From assembly GCF_007748095.1 (NCBI RefSeq), contig NZ_CP036287.1, positions 1,116,001 through 1,180,000 on the forward strand: a stretch of DNA of 64,000 nt, read 5' to 3'. Positions 44,823 through 55,553 of this stretch are shown one piece after another. The stretch's first letter is position 1, and each line of letters starts with the position of its first letter. This DNA is from Engelhardtia mirabilis (GTDB taxonomy: Bacteria > Planctomycetota > UBA1135 > GCA-002686595). The notes under the pieces are model-generated. The model searched no databases. It was not told the origin of the DNA and was given only the letters and a program-made list of their open reading frames with translations. Both the position numbers and the translations under genes were made by a program.

Positions 44823-45398
44823 TCATTTGGAGATGTAGCCGAGGGACTCGAGCTTGCTCTTCAGTTGTGGATCGCGCTCGGACTCGTCCTCGATGCTCTT
44901 CAGCAGCGCTTGCAGGGGTGAGTCGTCCTCGAAGCGAGCGAGGCCCGCGTGGACCAGGTCCAGAGCAGAGAGAAAGTCCCGCTGTTCGGCGAGCTGCTTG
45001 GCGCCGGAGGCGTAGTCGCGGCGCTGGTAGAGGTCCGGGTGCTCCTCGGCCAGCTCCAGCAGGATCACGGCCGCCTCGCCACTGTTGAGCGGGATCAGGG
45101 CCTGGCCCAGGTCGCGCCGCAGGCTCGGAGCCAGGGGGTCCGTGGGGTCGGTCGAATCGAGGGCGCGCCGTAGCAGGGTGACCGAGCGTTGGAAGTCGCC
45201 GGCGCTGCGAGCGTCGAGCGCGGCGACCTGAAGTTCGGCGGCTCCGGGGTCGGAACAGGCCTGCAAGGCGAGGAGTAGCAGCCCGGCGAGGGGGACGGTG
45301 AAACGCCCGCAACGCTGTTCCGCGCTGGAACCGCGAGTCTGCTCGCCCAAGCAGACAGCGAGCGGACGGGCGATGTTGTTCTCGATCGACTGCGGCAA
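44823..45398 (-). CDS. TPR-like lipoprotein ending in LxxLGY motif
   Basis: 191 aa. The proposed start is TTG 45398, six bases after GGAGAG; no ATG fits. The lipobox LALQACSDP gives acylation near Cys48 after a long n-region. The mature part is helical with TPR-like spacing (AGDFQRSVTLLRRALDS, RRDYASGAKQLAEQRDF, ALDLVHAGLARF). The C-terminus reads SKLESLGYISK. The next gene upstream on the same strand encodes a recognisable paralogue (about 165 aa). Role unknown; TPR lipoproteins usually scaffold envelope complexes. Confidence 0.75.
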   Translation of the reverse strand: MPQSIENNIARPLAVCLGEQTRGSSAEQRCGRFTVPLAGLLLLALQACSDPGAAELQVAALDARSAGDFQRSVTLLRRALDSTDPTDPLAPSLRRDLGQALIPLNSGEAAVILLELAEEHPDLYQRRDYASGAKQLAEQRDFLSALDLVHAGLARFEDDSPLQALLKSIEDESERDPQLKSKLESLGYISK

Positions 45399-45476
45399 GG
45401 GGGCTCTCCGTGCTGGGGACCGCCGCAGGTACGCGATGGCCGCAGCGGAGTTGGTCCTCGCCCGCCTCCGAACGAA

Positions 45477-45518
45477 GAACGCCGCAGGTCCCCGTGGTCG
45501 GGGCCCTGCGGCGTTCTG
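45477..45518 (-). terminator. Terminator hairpin after the second TPR-like lipoprotein gene
   Basis: Arms 45477-45494 and 45501-45518 are 18-bp inverted copies with one mismatch and a 6-nt loop, 50 bp after the stop of the lipoprotein gene to the right. It separates that gene from its paralogue, so the two are probably transcribed independently. Confidence 0.7.
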
Positions 45519-45568
45519 CGCCCGTGTCGTCGCCGGCCCGGATCAGGTCCGGTCCGGGGTGGGCGGCC

Positions 45569-46063
45569 TCACTCGCCGATGTAGCCCAGACCCTCGAGGG
45601 CGGCCATGCCAGCGGCGTCGCCGGAGGCCAGGACGTCGCGCTTGATCAGCTCCATCAGCTCGACGAGCTTGGGCGACTCGGACTCGCCGAAGTGCTTGAT
45701 ACCGGCGTCGACCACGGTCGATGCCTCGGAGTAGGCCTTGGCGTCCTTGAGCTGGCGGCCGATGCCCATGAAGTCGCGCTCGGTCAGCTCGTCGCCGTGC
45801 TCCTCGACCATGGCCATGAACACGTCCGTCGCGGCGGAGGCGTCCGTGTGGGTCAGGGCGTTGGCCAGGTCGAGACGGATGGTCAGGGCCAGGTCGCCGT
45901 CGGCACTCTTCAGCGCGTCGTTGTAGGAGGCGATGGCGGCGTCGAAGTCGCCGGCGCTGGCCTGGTCGAGGCCCTGGTTGTGGAGGTCGGTCGGGGTCGC
46001 GGCGCCGCCACAGGAGACGAGGGCGATCAGGCTGCAGGCGGCGAAGAGGCGAAGGGAACGCAT
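45569..46063 (-). CDS. TPR-like lipoprotein ending in LxxLGY motif (paralogue)
   Basis: 164 aa from ATG 46063. The lipobox SLIALVSCGG puts the acylated cysteine at residue 19. The TPR-like body matches the left neighbour in order: NQGLDQASAGDFDAAIASYNDAL, LRLDLANAL-like LTIRLDLANAL, FMAMVEEHGDE, GIGRQLKDAKAYSEAS, VVDAGIKHFG. The C-terminus is ALEGLGYIGE. No partner is known. The 399-bp spacer 46064-46462 to the next gene shows no feature I can support. Confidence 0.78.
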   Translation of the reverse strand: MRSLRLFAACSLIALVSCGGAATPTDLHNQGLDQASAGDFDAAIASYNDALKSADGDLALTIRLDLANALTHTDASAATDVFMAMVEEHGDELTERDFMGIGRQLKDAKAYSEASTVVDAGIKHFGESESPKLVELMELIKRDVLASGDAAGMAALEGLGYIGE

Positions 46064-46462
46064 GGCTCGATGGATGGTTCGGCTCCTGGTGGCGGAGCGT
46101 GGAGGGCGTCGACCCGAAGCACCGGCTGGCGCAGATCGATCGGAAGGCGTCGCTCCGAATCGGCTGAGACGGGGCTCAGCAGGAGCGTCGGGCGCGGTGG
46201 GGGCGGGTCAGTCCGGCCGGACCTTCCCGCCCACGGCCCGCTCGCGACGCCGAAGCCTACTGCGCTGCCAGCCGACCGGCCAGATTCGCACGCGGGTCAG
46301 GAGTCCGCGTCGAGGCGCTGCAGAAGCTTCGGAGTCAGAGACCAGGAGTCAGGGTGGGGCGCGCCGTGCCCACGGTGCGCTCACCGGTTGGATACGCCCC
46401 CGCTCGGCCCCCGTTGGCGGGTGGCAGCGGAATCACGTCGAAAACCAAGCATCAGCCGCAGC

Positions 46463-47008
46463 TCAGACGCCGTCGGAGTCGGCGTCGGGCGGGGCGGGCC
46501 CGCGCGCGGGCGCGAAGTTCGGCACCGACTCGCCGCTGCCGTCCGGCCCGTTGATCCGAACCCGCAGGTTCTCGCGACGGGTGGCCAGGCGCTCTTCGCC
46601 CGGGAACTGCTCCACGGCGAACTCGGCAATGGCCAGGGCCTCGCCCAGGCGCTCCGCCCGGGCCCAGTTGTCGATCAGCAGCTCGGCACGCTTGGGGTTG
46701 AGCAGGCCGGGCACCCTGGCCGCCTCGGCGCGCAGCTCGTCGAAGGCGGTCTCGGGCTGCTCCCACACGGACACGATCAGCTCCCCGGCCCGCATCCGCG
46801 CGTACTCGGGGTGGGTGGTCAGGTCCCCCGCGCCGACCTCGTCGGTGATCAGGTCCCGGGCCGCGCCGAAGTACTTGGTGGCCTCGTCGGGCAGCTCGAA
46901 GGCGAGGGCCCGGTAGCCGCTGCCGTTCATGTCCCCGGCGTCGATGCCGCAGGCGGTCAGGAGCAGGCTGAGCAGGATCGGGAGCAGGGTTCGGTGGGTC
47001 GGGACCAT
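46463..47008 (-). CDS. Hypothetical lipoprotein, helical
   Basis: 181 aa from ATG 47008. The signal LPILLSLLLTACGID gives a lipidated cysteine near residue 20. The mature part is helical and acidic with a repeat-like pattern (DEATKYFGAARDLITDE, RAGELIVSVWEQPETAFDEL, NWARAERLGEALAIAEFAVEQF) suggestive of TPR-type helices; the tail is Pro/Asp-rich. It lacks the LGY ending of its two left neighbours. It diverges from the RHH-like gene on the right, with an operator-like repeat array in the 313-bp spacer. Confidence 0.68.
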   Translation of the reverse strand: MVPTHRTLLPILLSLLLTACGIDAGDMNGSGYRALAFELPDEATKYFGAARDLITDEVGAGDLTTHPEYARMRAGELIVSVWEQPETAFDELRAEAARVPGLLNPKRAELLIDNWARAERLGEALAIAEFAVEQFPGEERLATRRENLRVRINGPDGSGESVPNFAPARGPAPPDADSDGV

Positions 47009-47114
47009 GGCACCGGGGAGGCTATCCGCGGGATTCCGCGGGTTGCTGCAAATTCACCGTGGGCCCGCGCTTGCGGCCGGCATCCGTCTCGAGTGACGGG
47101 CCAGGGGTGGCGCG

Positions 47115-47241
47115 ACACTCCGATCGGAGTATCCTCCCGGAGTGCGATTGGAGTGCATTGAGTGCTCTGATCGGAGTGCAGCCCCCATCCAGGGCCTCGA
47201 GAACGCCCCTCGAGCCCAGATCACACTCTGATCGGAGTGTG
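47115..47241. promoter_or_regulatory. Array of four GATCGGAGTG-type repeats (candidate operators)
   Basis: Direct copies of GATYGGAGTR start at 47122, 47146, 47169 and 47230. Three sit within palindromes: ACTCCGATCGGAGT (47117-47130, perfect 14 bp), GAGTGCTCTGATCGGAGTGC (47160-47179) and CACACTCTGATCGGAGTGTG (47222-47241). The array ends 80 bp before the GTG of the RHH-like gene. RHH repressors commonly bind such repeats in their own promoters, so autoregulation is the simplest reading (inference). Confidence 0.65.
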
Positions 47242-47321
47242 ACTGTCGGACGCCGGCACCACCTCCGCTGCGCCCGGTCCCCCCGCCTCCGACCCCCTTC
47301 GTCTTCCTCCCTCCCCCCGCC

Positions 47322-47537
47322 GTGCGCGAGTCCAAGGTCACCGTCAAGATCCCCCGCCCCCTCTACCGCAAGATCCAAGCGGTCGTCGAGGGGTCCGGCT
47401 TCAGTTCGCCGACGGACTTCATCGTCTACGTCCTGCGCGACCTGATGGGCGAGCACGACGAGGTCGAGCGCACCGACTTCTCCAAGGAGGAGCTCGAGGA
47501 CGTCAAGCGCAAGCTCAAGAACCTCGGCTACCTCTGA
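47322..47537 (+). CDS. Small ribbon-helix-helix-like protein ending in LxxLGY
   Basis: 71 aa from GTG 47322. Residues 5-43 fit the ribbon-helix-helix pattern: a short strand (SKVTVKIP), helix (PLYRKIQAVVEGSG) and helix (SPTDFIVYVLRDLMG). Such proteins are usually dimeric DNA-binding regulators. A Lys/Glu-rich third helix follows and the last residues are KLKNLGYL. A repeat array suited to such a regulator lies just upstream, and the ATP sulfurylase gene starts 200 bp downstream. A second protein of the same design is encoded at 57939. Confidence 0.75.
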   Translation: MRESKVTVKIPRPLYRKIQAVVEGSGFSSPTDFIVYVLRDLMGEHDEVERTDFSKEELEDVKRKLKNLGYL

Positions 47538-47739
47538 CCGGCCGTTCTCCAGCCGGATCCTCTGCAGCCGGACCCAGCAATCCGAGTGCGCCTCCGCGAG
47601 CGCACAGCCATCCCCCCGACCCCCGAGTGACCGCGCGACCGGACGTCGACGGCTTTCGAGCCACCGATGATCGTCGCCGGAGTCCCGACCCGACCACGTT
47701 CCTCGCGGCCCCGCGCCGCCTCTTCCACCGAAGCCCCAG

Positions 47740-48996
47740 ATGAGCTCCAACATCGCCCCCGTGCACGGCGGACTCGACGCCCCCGTCGATCGTCACGTCG
47801 CCGAGGCTGACTTCGACCGCGCCACCCTCGAGGATGCGCCGCGCATCGACGTCAACGAGACCGACCAGACCACCCTCTACCGCATCGCGGACGGCACCCT
47901 GAGCCCGATCGAGGGCCCCATGGGCGCGGCCGACATGGCGACCGTCCTGAAGGGCGCCTACATCGAGCGCGGTGGTAAGAAATGGGCCTGGGGCATCCCG
48001 ACCATCCTGCCGGTGACCGATGCGGAGGCCGCGACGCTCGAGGTCGGTGGCAAGGCCGCGCTCGTGCGCGACGGTCACGTCTTCGGCGTGCTCGAGGTCG
48101 CCGAGATCAACGACTGGGACAAGGCCGCCTTCATCAAGGGCTGCTACGGGACCGACCGCACCGACCACCCCGGCGGCGCCCTGTGGACCGAGGACAAGCG
48201 CTCGAAGTACGTCGCCGGCAAGATCCGCCTGGTGCCCTTCAAGGACGAGCGCCCCTTCGCCAAGCGCGTGATGTCGCCGCGCGAGACGCGCTCGCTGATC
48301 GCCCAGGCCGGCTGGGAGCAGACCATCGGCTTCCAGACCCGCAACCCGCTGCACCGCGCCCACGAGTACGCCCTGGTCTACGGGGCCGAGGTGATCCTGC
48401 GCGAGACCGGCCGCAACACCGGCGTGATCCTCAACCCGCTCGTCGGTCAGCTCAAGGGTGACGACGTCCCCGCGGCGACCCGCATGGAGACCTACGAGCG
48501 CCTGGTCGAGGGGCGTTTCCTCGGCGACGGCGACAAGGACGAGGCCCTTTGGAAGTCCAAGGGACAAGACCTCAACGACCAGCTGTCGCTGATCGGCCTG
48601 GACATGCGGATGTACTACGGCGGTCCGCGCGAGGCGCTGATGCACGCCATCTACCGCCAGAACCTGGGTCTGACCCACTTCATCATCGGCCGCAAGCACG
48701 CCGACGCGCCCTTCTTCGACGGCTCCCCGATCTGGGGTGACTTCGACGCCCAGGAGATCTTCCAGAACATCGAGGGCGATCTGCAGATCAAGACCGTGAA
48801 CGTCGGCTTCGCCGCCTACTTCGAGGAGCTGGGCCGCGTGGGCCTGGTGGCCGAGAACAAGGACAAGACCATGGTCAGCATCTCGGGCACCAAGGTGCGC
48901 GAGCAACTGGTGGAAGGTCAGAAGCCCGATCCGCGCATCATGCGTCCGTCCACGGCCGAAGTGCTGGTGCGCTTCTACGCCGCCAAGAAGAAGTAA
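47740..48996 (+). CDS. sat: ATP sulfurylase (sulfate adenylyltransferase)
   Basis: 418 aa. It makes adenosine 5'-phosphosulfate (APS) and pyrophosphate from ATP and sulfate. The PUA-like N-terminal half (VLKGAYIERGG, WGIPTILPVTD) precedes the catalytic nucleotidyltransferase half. Nucleotide motif QTRNPLHRAHEYA lies near residue 198; the second motif is GRKHADAP near 318, where most family members have GRDHAGPG; the C-terminal signature is SISGTKVREQL. The variant second motif is the only oddity. It is followed after 10 bp by an alkaline-phosphatase-superfamily gene and then cysC, giving the route sulfate to APS to PAPS. Confidence 0.92.
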   Translation: MSSNIAPVHGGLDAPVDRHVAEADFDRATLEDAPRIDVNETDQTTLYRIADGTLSPIEGPMGAADMATVLKGAYIERGGKKWAWGIPTILPVTDAEAATLEVGGKAALVRDGHVFGVLEVAEINDWDKAAFIKGCYGTDRTDHPGGALWTEDKRSKYVAGKIRLVPFKDERPFAKRVMSPRETRSLIAQAGWEQTIGFQTRNPLHRAHEYALVYGAEVILRETGRNTGVILNPLVGQLKGDDVPAATRMETYERLVEGRFLGDGDKDEALWKSKGQDLNDQLSLIGLDMRMYYGGPREALMHAIYRQNLGLTHFIIGRKHADAPFFDGSPIWGDFDAQEIFQNIEGDLQIKTVNVGFAAYFEELGRVGLVAENKDKTMVSISGTKVREQLVEGQKPDPRIMRPSTAEVLVRFYAAKKK

Positions 48997-49006
48997 GGCA
49001 GCTCCC

Positions 49007-49969
49007 ATGGGACTCTTCGACATCTTCAAGGCGAAGCCGGAGCCGGGCCCCAAGCCCAAGCCGCGTCCGCTGCCCCTGCGTGGGGGCGGCATGCCGCCGC
49101 ATCCGGCGCCCCAAGCCGAGAACCACTTCATCGTGATCACGCTCGACTCGTGCCGCTACGACTCCTTCATGGAGGCGGCGCCGAAGACGATCACGAAGCT
49201 GTCGGGTGGCAAGGTCGAGAAGCGCTACACCTACGCCTCTTGGACGGCGCCGTCGCACTACAACCTTCTGACCGGACTCTTCCCGCACACGAGCCCGCAA
49301 CACGTCTACGCGAGCGAGTACTACAAGGAAGACTTCTACAACTACAACGCGCGCCTGGGCGCCGGGTCGAAGAAGATCGACTTCGGCGAGATGGTGCCTG
49401 GTCTGTGGTTGCCGGAGTTCCTGCGGAACAAGATGGGCTACCACACCGGTGCGCGCGTGTCGCTGCCGGTGCTGAACCCCAAGACGGGCGTCAACCGCTT
49501 CTTCGACAGCTTCCAGTTGATGGACAGCCACAACGACATGGCCGCCATGTTGCCGACGCTGAAGTTCGACTCGGAGCGCCCCAGCTTCTACATGCTGAAC
49601 GTGGGGGAGACGCACTACCCCTACGCGAAGCCCAATGAAGACTCGTCCATGTGGCCGCGGATCTCGGGCGTCAACGGCGTGTTCAAGAAGATGAACGCGC
49701 AGATCGACGAGAACGACCCGGACTTCAAGGAGGAGTTCCAGTTCTTCGACCAGGACAAGATGGACCAGCTCAAGGAGCGCCAGATCGACACCGTCAGGTA
49801 CCTCGACGGCGTCTTCGAGCAGCTCTACGACATGGTCCCGGAGAACACCTACATCATCGTCACCGCCGACCACGGCGAGTGCTTCGGCGAGGGTGGCTAC
49901 TTCGGCCACGGTCCGATCATGCACGAGAAGACCTTCGAGGTGCCTTACCTCGAGGGCAAGCTGCGCTGA
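49007..49969 (+). CDS. Sulfatase-like alkaline-phosphatase-superfamily protein with Thr in the nucleophile position
   Basis: 320 aa. The metal-binding start IVITLDSCRYDSF (near residue 42) and the DHGECFGEGGYFGHG motif (near 290) mark the sulfatase/alkaline-phosphatase fold. The nucleophile segment reads SWTAPSHYNLLTG (near 77-90): threonine stands where formylglycine sulfatases have cysteine or serine in C/S-x-P-x-R. A phospho-transfer or phosphodiester activity is thus likelier than sulfate-ester cleavage. No signal peptide; the first 35 residues are Pro/Lys-rich and it probably stays in the cytoplasm. It is shorter than full sulfatases. It lies between sat and cysC on the same strand, implying a part in PAPS use. 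Confidence 0.82.
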   Translation: MGLFDIFKAKPEPGPKPKPRPLPLRGGGMPPHPAPQAENHFIVITLDSCRYDSFMEAAPKTITKLSGGKVEKRYTYASWTAPSHYNLLTGLFPHTSPQHVYASEYYKEDFYNYNARLGAGSKKIDFGEMVPGLWLPEFLRNKMGYHTGARVSLPVLNPKTGVNRFFDSFQLMDSHNDMAAMLPTLKFDSERPSFYMLNVGETHYPYAKPNEDSSMWPRISGVNGVFKKMNAQIDENDPDFKEEFQFFDQDKMDQLKERQIDTVRYLDGVFEQLYDMVPENTYIIVTADHGECFGEGGYFGHGPIMHEKTFEVPYLEGKLR

Positions 49970-50077
49970 GCTTCGGCGCAGATGCGCGCGGCGCCCTGCG
50001 TCGCGCGCACCGATCAACGCGCGGGCGCACCCGCGTCGTCCTGAACCCACTCCTACCCCCCGACCCAACCTGATCCC

Positions 50078-50617
50078 ATGTCCGACCGCCAAGGCTTCAT
50101 CCTTTGGTTCACCGGCCTCTCGGGTGCTGGCAAGAGCACCCTGGCCGAGTACATCACCCCCAAGCTGAAGGACCTCGGTGTCCTCGTCGAGACCCTCGAC
50201 GGCGACGAGGTTCGTCAGAACCTCTCGAAGGGGCTCGGCTTCTCGAAGGAAGACCGCGACACCAACATCCGCCGTATCGGCTACGTCGCGAACCTGCTGT
50301 CGCGCAACGGCGTGTGCTCGATCACCGCGGCCATTTCGCCCTACCGCGAAGTGCGTCGTGAGTGCCGCGAGCTGTCCGAGGCGCCCTTCATCGAGATCTA
50401 CGTCGAGGCGCCCCTCGCCGTGGTCGAAGAGCGCGACACCAAGGGCCTCTACAAGAAGGCCCGCGCCGGCATCATCAAGGAGTTCACCGGGGTCTCCGAT
50501 CCCTACCACGAGCCCGAGAACGCCGAGATCGTGGTCCACACCGGCAACGAGTCGATCGAGGAGTCGGGCGAGAAGATCCTGGCCTACCTGCGCGAGCGCG
50601 GCCTGCTGCCCGCCTGA
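50078..50617 (+). CDS. cysC: Adenylylsulfate (APS) kinase
   Basis: 179 aa, the normal length. It phosphorylates APS at the 3' position to give PAPS. P-loop GLSGAGKST at residues 13-21, DGDEVRQNLSKGLGFSKEDRDTN near 42-64 (the family D-G-D...R, L-G-F-S..D), SITAAISPYREVRRE near 81 and GLYKKARAGIIKEFTGVSDPYE-like near 123. All catalytic residues look intact. It follows the alkaline-phosphatase-like gene by 108 bp. There is no APS or PAPS reductase beside it, so PAPS probably feeds sulfation. Confidence 0.94.
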   Translation: MSDRQGFILWFTGLSGAGKSTLAEYITPKLKDLGVLVETLDGDEVRQNLSKGLGFSKEDRDTNIRRIGYVANLLSRNGVCSITAAISPYREVRRECRELSEAPFIEIYVEAPLAVVEERDTKGLYKKARAGIIKEFTGVSDPYHEPENAEIVVHTGNESIEESGEKILAYLRERGLLPA

Positions 50618-50637
50618 TCGCGGCTGCGAGCCAGCTT

Positions 50638-50727
50638 CCCGGATCAAGAATCTGGCAGTGCTCCTCGGGCCCTGGTCCCACCGGACCCGCTGGTGGTGCC
50701 GCCGAAGCGCTGATCCAGGATGCTCAT
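50638..50727. repeat. Degenerate inverted-repeat element, copy B
   Basis: Ends GGATCAAGAATCTGGC (from 50641) and, on the other strand, TCCTGGATCAGCGCTTCGGC (from about 50722) are imperfect inverted copies and resemble the arm of the element at 7033-7195 (TCCTGGATCAG then TTCGGCG). The interior contains a further quasi-palindrome around GGTCCCACCGGACC. It sits between the convergent cysC and lipoprotein sulfatase-like genes, where it may also terminate transcription. Similarity to copy A is partial. Confidence 0.45.
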
Positions 50728-50788
50728 CGTGCGGCGTCGCGCTTCGTGCGCGGCGCCGCACGAGACGTTCGGGTCCGCCCGTTGGCGC

Positions 50789-52927
50789 TCAGTCCTCGTC
50801 GGCGGCGTAGCCCAGCGCGCGCAGCCGGGCCCGCGCCTCGGGCCCGAGCACGGCCCGGCGGGGAGCCACCGCGGGCGGGACCGAGAGCGCTCGCTGACGC
50901 GCTTGCAGGGCCTCGAGGGTCGGCGATGGCGACTCGACCGGGGTCGGTGCCCACTCGTTCGGATCGAGCTCGAGGTCGAAGTGCTGCAGGCGCTGGGGCT
51001 CGTCCCACTCGATCCACTTGTCGACACCGGCCACGATGGCCCGCGACTCGGGGTGCTCTGCGGAGGTGCAGGCCCAGGCGAACGCCGCACTGCCCGCGGA
51101 GGCGCCGCCCAGTGGCACACCGACCCAGCGCGGGTCCGGTTCCACCCCCGCCCAGGAGGCGATCGTCGGCGTGAGGTCGAGCAGGCTCACGGTCGTAGGG
51201 TCGAACCCGGGCGCGATGTCGGGGCCGTGGATGAACAGCGGGATCCGGATCAGTTCCTCCCAGAGGGCGTGTCCGTGCGATGCGCCGTCGTGCTCGCCGA
51301 ACTCCTCGCCGTGGTCGCTGGTGAAGACTGTGAAGGTCGGCACGGCCCGCTCGTCCAACGCGGACCAGAGCGGGGCGAGGGCCGAGTCGAGCGCCTTGGC
51401 GCTGGCGACGTAGAGGTCCCAGTCGCGCTCGACGACGCCGCGAAACACCCCGGCCAGCCCCGCCTCGTCGAGCCCCCGTGGATCAAGGCTCGGGTCGAGC
51501 AGCGCAGCGTCCCTCAGACGCGGACCGAGCCCGGGCCGCAGGCGCGCGGCGACGTCGGGCAGCGGTCCGTCGGGCCCGGCGTGGTAGGGGGCGTGGGCGC
51601 GGTAGCTCTGGACGTACAGCAGGAGGGGCCGGGGATCGTCGTCGCGCAGCTCGGCGAGGGCCGTCTCCACGGTGCGCTCGACGGACCGTGACCGCTCGTC
51701 GAACACGGCGAAGCCGCGGTCGAGGCCGTAGTCGGCCGAGACGTAGACACCCTCGGTCACGGCCGCCGTCCGATAACCCGCTTCCTGGAGCAGCGCGGCG
51801 AGGCGCGGCAGGGCGTCGGGCAGCGAGCGCCCGGAGTTGATCGCGCCGTGCCCGAGGGGCGGAAGGCCGGTCAGGAGCGAGGCCTGCGAGGGCAGCGTCC
51901 ACGGCGCGTTCGACCGCGCGCCGAGGTACACACGCGACCGCGCCGCAAGGGCGTCGACCCCGGGCATCGGCCCGGCGCCAGGGTCGTCGTCGCGGTAGGC
52001 GGCGAGCATGTCCGCCCGCAGGGTGTCGGCCAGGAACACGACGATGTCGGGCCGCGTATCGTCCGAGCGGGCCCGCGGCACGTCGATCCAGGGGTCGATC
52101 GCCGCGGCGAGGCACGGCGGTCCGTCGACGGTCAGGGTCACCGACCGCGCTCCGGCGGGGATCTCGATGCAGCGCGTGGTCCGACTCCCGACAAAGGTCG
52201 CCGCCTGCTCGAAGCGGGCTGCCTCCCGACCGTCGACGTCGAAGCGGAAGGTGACCGGTTGACCGTCGGCGACCTCCGCGTTGGCGGCGGACCAGGTCGC
52301 GACGCGCAGCTCGCGCTCGACCGCGGACGGGGCGAAGTCGATCCGCCGCGGCTGGCCCATGGTGAGCGGGATGCCGTTGGCGGAGAGCTGGGGCAGCCGC
52401 AAGCGCCAACCGAACGGTCCGAGCTCGCCCAGGGGCAGGGTCAGCCGCACCTGTGCTCGCTGGGGAGGCTCGGGCGCCGACAGCCAGATCTGCGAGCCGG
52501 CTGCGAGCCAGCGACCGCGGTTGGCCTCGACCTCGGCCGGGCTCGGCAGGGCCTGGCCGAGGGGGAAGCGCGGGGCCTCGACGTCGTCGAGCAGCAGCAC
52601 GGCATCGGTCGGGCGGAGCAGCGGGACCGGCAGCGGCAGGACCCAGACCCCGTCGAGCGGCCCTCGCTCCCAGGCCTCCAGCGGCGTGTCGAGGACGGCG
52701 GTGACCCCGTCGCCGGATCCGAGCGGCTCCAGGCTCCACCCGGGCCACCCCTCCGCGGGCAGACGCCACGGCCCGGCCTCGAGCGGAGGCACCTCGTAGC
52801 CCGCGCTGAGCGGGACCGGATCCGGCCGCTGGTCACCCCCGCAGCCGGCGGCCAGGAGGGCGCCGAGGAGCGGCACGGCCAGGGCTCGGCTCGCGGGCCG
52901 CCCCGGCGAGGGGCTCGCGTGTGGCAT
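50789..52927 (-). CDS. Sulfatase-family lipoprotein with Thr nucleophile, C-terminal LGY
   Basis: 712 aa from ATG 52927. Lipobox LLGALLAAGCGG predicts an outer- or inner-membrane lipoprotein. About 300 residues of beta-rich sequence precede the sulfatase-like domain: IVVFLADTLRADML near residue 298, NAPWTLPSQASLLTG near 345 and FTSDHGEEFGEHDGASHGH near 535. Threonine again replaces the formylglycine cysteine. Family members without that residue act on phosphate or phosphonate esters, for example as phosphoethanolamine transferases; the substrate here is unknown. The end RLRALGYAADED carries the LGY motif. It diverges from the NPP operon (455-bp spacer). Confidence 0.83.
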   Translation of the reverse strand: MPHASPSPGRPASRALAVPLLGALLAAGCGGDQRPDPVPLSAGYEVPPLEAGPWRLPAEGWPGWSLEPLGSGDGVTAVLDTPLEAWERGPLDGVWVLPLPVPLLRPTDAVLLLDDVEAPRFPLGQALPSPAEVEANRGRWLAAGSQIWLSAPEPPQRAQVRLTLPLGELGPFGWRLRLPQLSANGIPLTMGQPRRIDFAPSAVERELRVATWSAANAEVADGQPVTFRFDVDGREAARFEQAATFVGSRTTRCIEIPAGARSVTLTVDGPPCLAAAIDPWIDVPRARSDDTRPDIVVFLADTLRADMLAAYRDDDPGAGPMPGVDALAARSRVYLGARSNAPWTLPSQASLLTGLPPLGHGAINSGRSLPDALPRLAALLQEAGYRTAAVTEGVYVSADYGLDRGFAVFDERSRSVERTVETALAELRDDDPRPLLLYVQSYRAHAPYHAGPDGPLPDVAARLRPGLGPRLRDAALLDPSLDPRGLDEAGLAGVFRGVVERDWDLYVASAKALDSALAPLWSALDERAVPTFTVFTSDHGEEFGEHDGASHGHALWEELIRIPLFIHGPDIAPGFDPTTVSLLDLTPTIASWAGVEPDPRWVGVPLGGASAGSAAFAWACTSAEHPESRAIVAGVDKWIEWDEPQRLQHFDLELDPNEWAPTPVESPSPTLEALQARQRALSVPPAVAPRRAVLGPEARARLRALGYAADED

Positions 52928-53155
52928 GGCGGGGCGCAAGGGCGGGCTGGCGATCAGCAGGGAACACCGATCGCGCCCCGGAAGTCGTTGGGCGGGCTGC
53001 GACCGAGTGCCGGCGAATCGGACCATTCACGGCCGGCCCGGTCCGAGAGTCTAGCGAGCCGTGGGGAGCAGCTGCCTCGACAGCGCCCGACCCTTCTCCC
53101 GCCGGTCGTGACCCGGCCGAGGGCGCCGCCAGAAAGCCGTCGGATCGATCCCACC

Positions 53156-53187
53156 TTGACAGTCCCTGGGCCGTACCCGGGTATCCT
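53156..53187 (+). promoter_or_regulatory. Candidate promoter of the NPP operon
   Basis: TTGACA at 53156-53161 and TATCCT at 53182-53187 face the operon that begins at 53382. The spacing of 20 bp is longer than the usual 17, so this is only a candidate. The rest of the divergent spacer 52928-53381 contains nothing else I can support. Confidence 0.25.
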
Positions 53188-53381
53188 GCAGGGCCCGAAA
53201 TCGCGCCTCGCGCGACTCGAACCCCGCCTCCCCATCCCCAGGCACCCGGATACCGGCCGCCCCGCGCCCCCGGACTGCCATCCGGCCTCAGCCGACGCCG
53301 CACGGGCGCCGATGAGAGGGGTCCCGCCGCCCCGGTGGGCACCGGTTCCGCCCGCCACGACCTCGACGTCTCCCCGCTTCC

Positions 53382-55552
<2,171 letters not shown>

Positions 55553-55553
<1 letters not shown>

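Noticed and set aside
47115..47241. Short CRISPR-like array from the repeated GATCGGAGTG words
   Set aside because: Units are about 10-20 bp with irregular spacing and partial palindromes, unlike CRISPR repeats; no cas genes nearby.
47740..50617. Reading sat and cysC as part of assimilatory sulfate reduction
   Set aside because: No APS/PAPS reductase or sulfite reductase is in the window, and a CysQ-like phosphatase and envelope enzymes are; sulfation fits better, though reductases could lie elsewhere.
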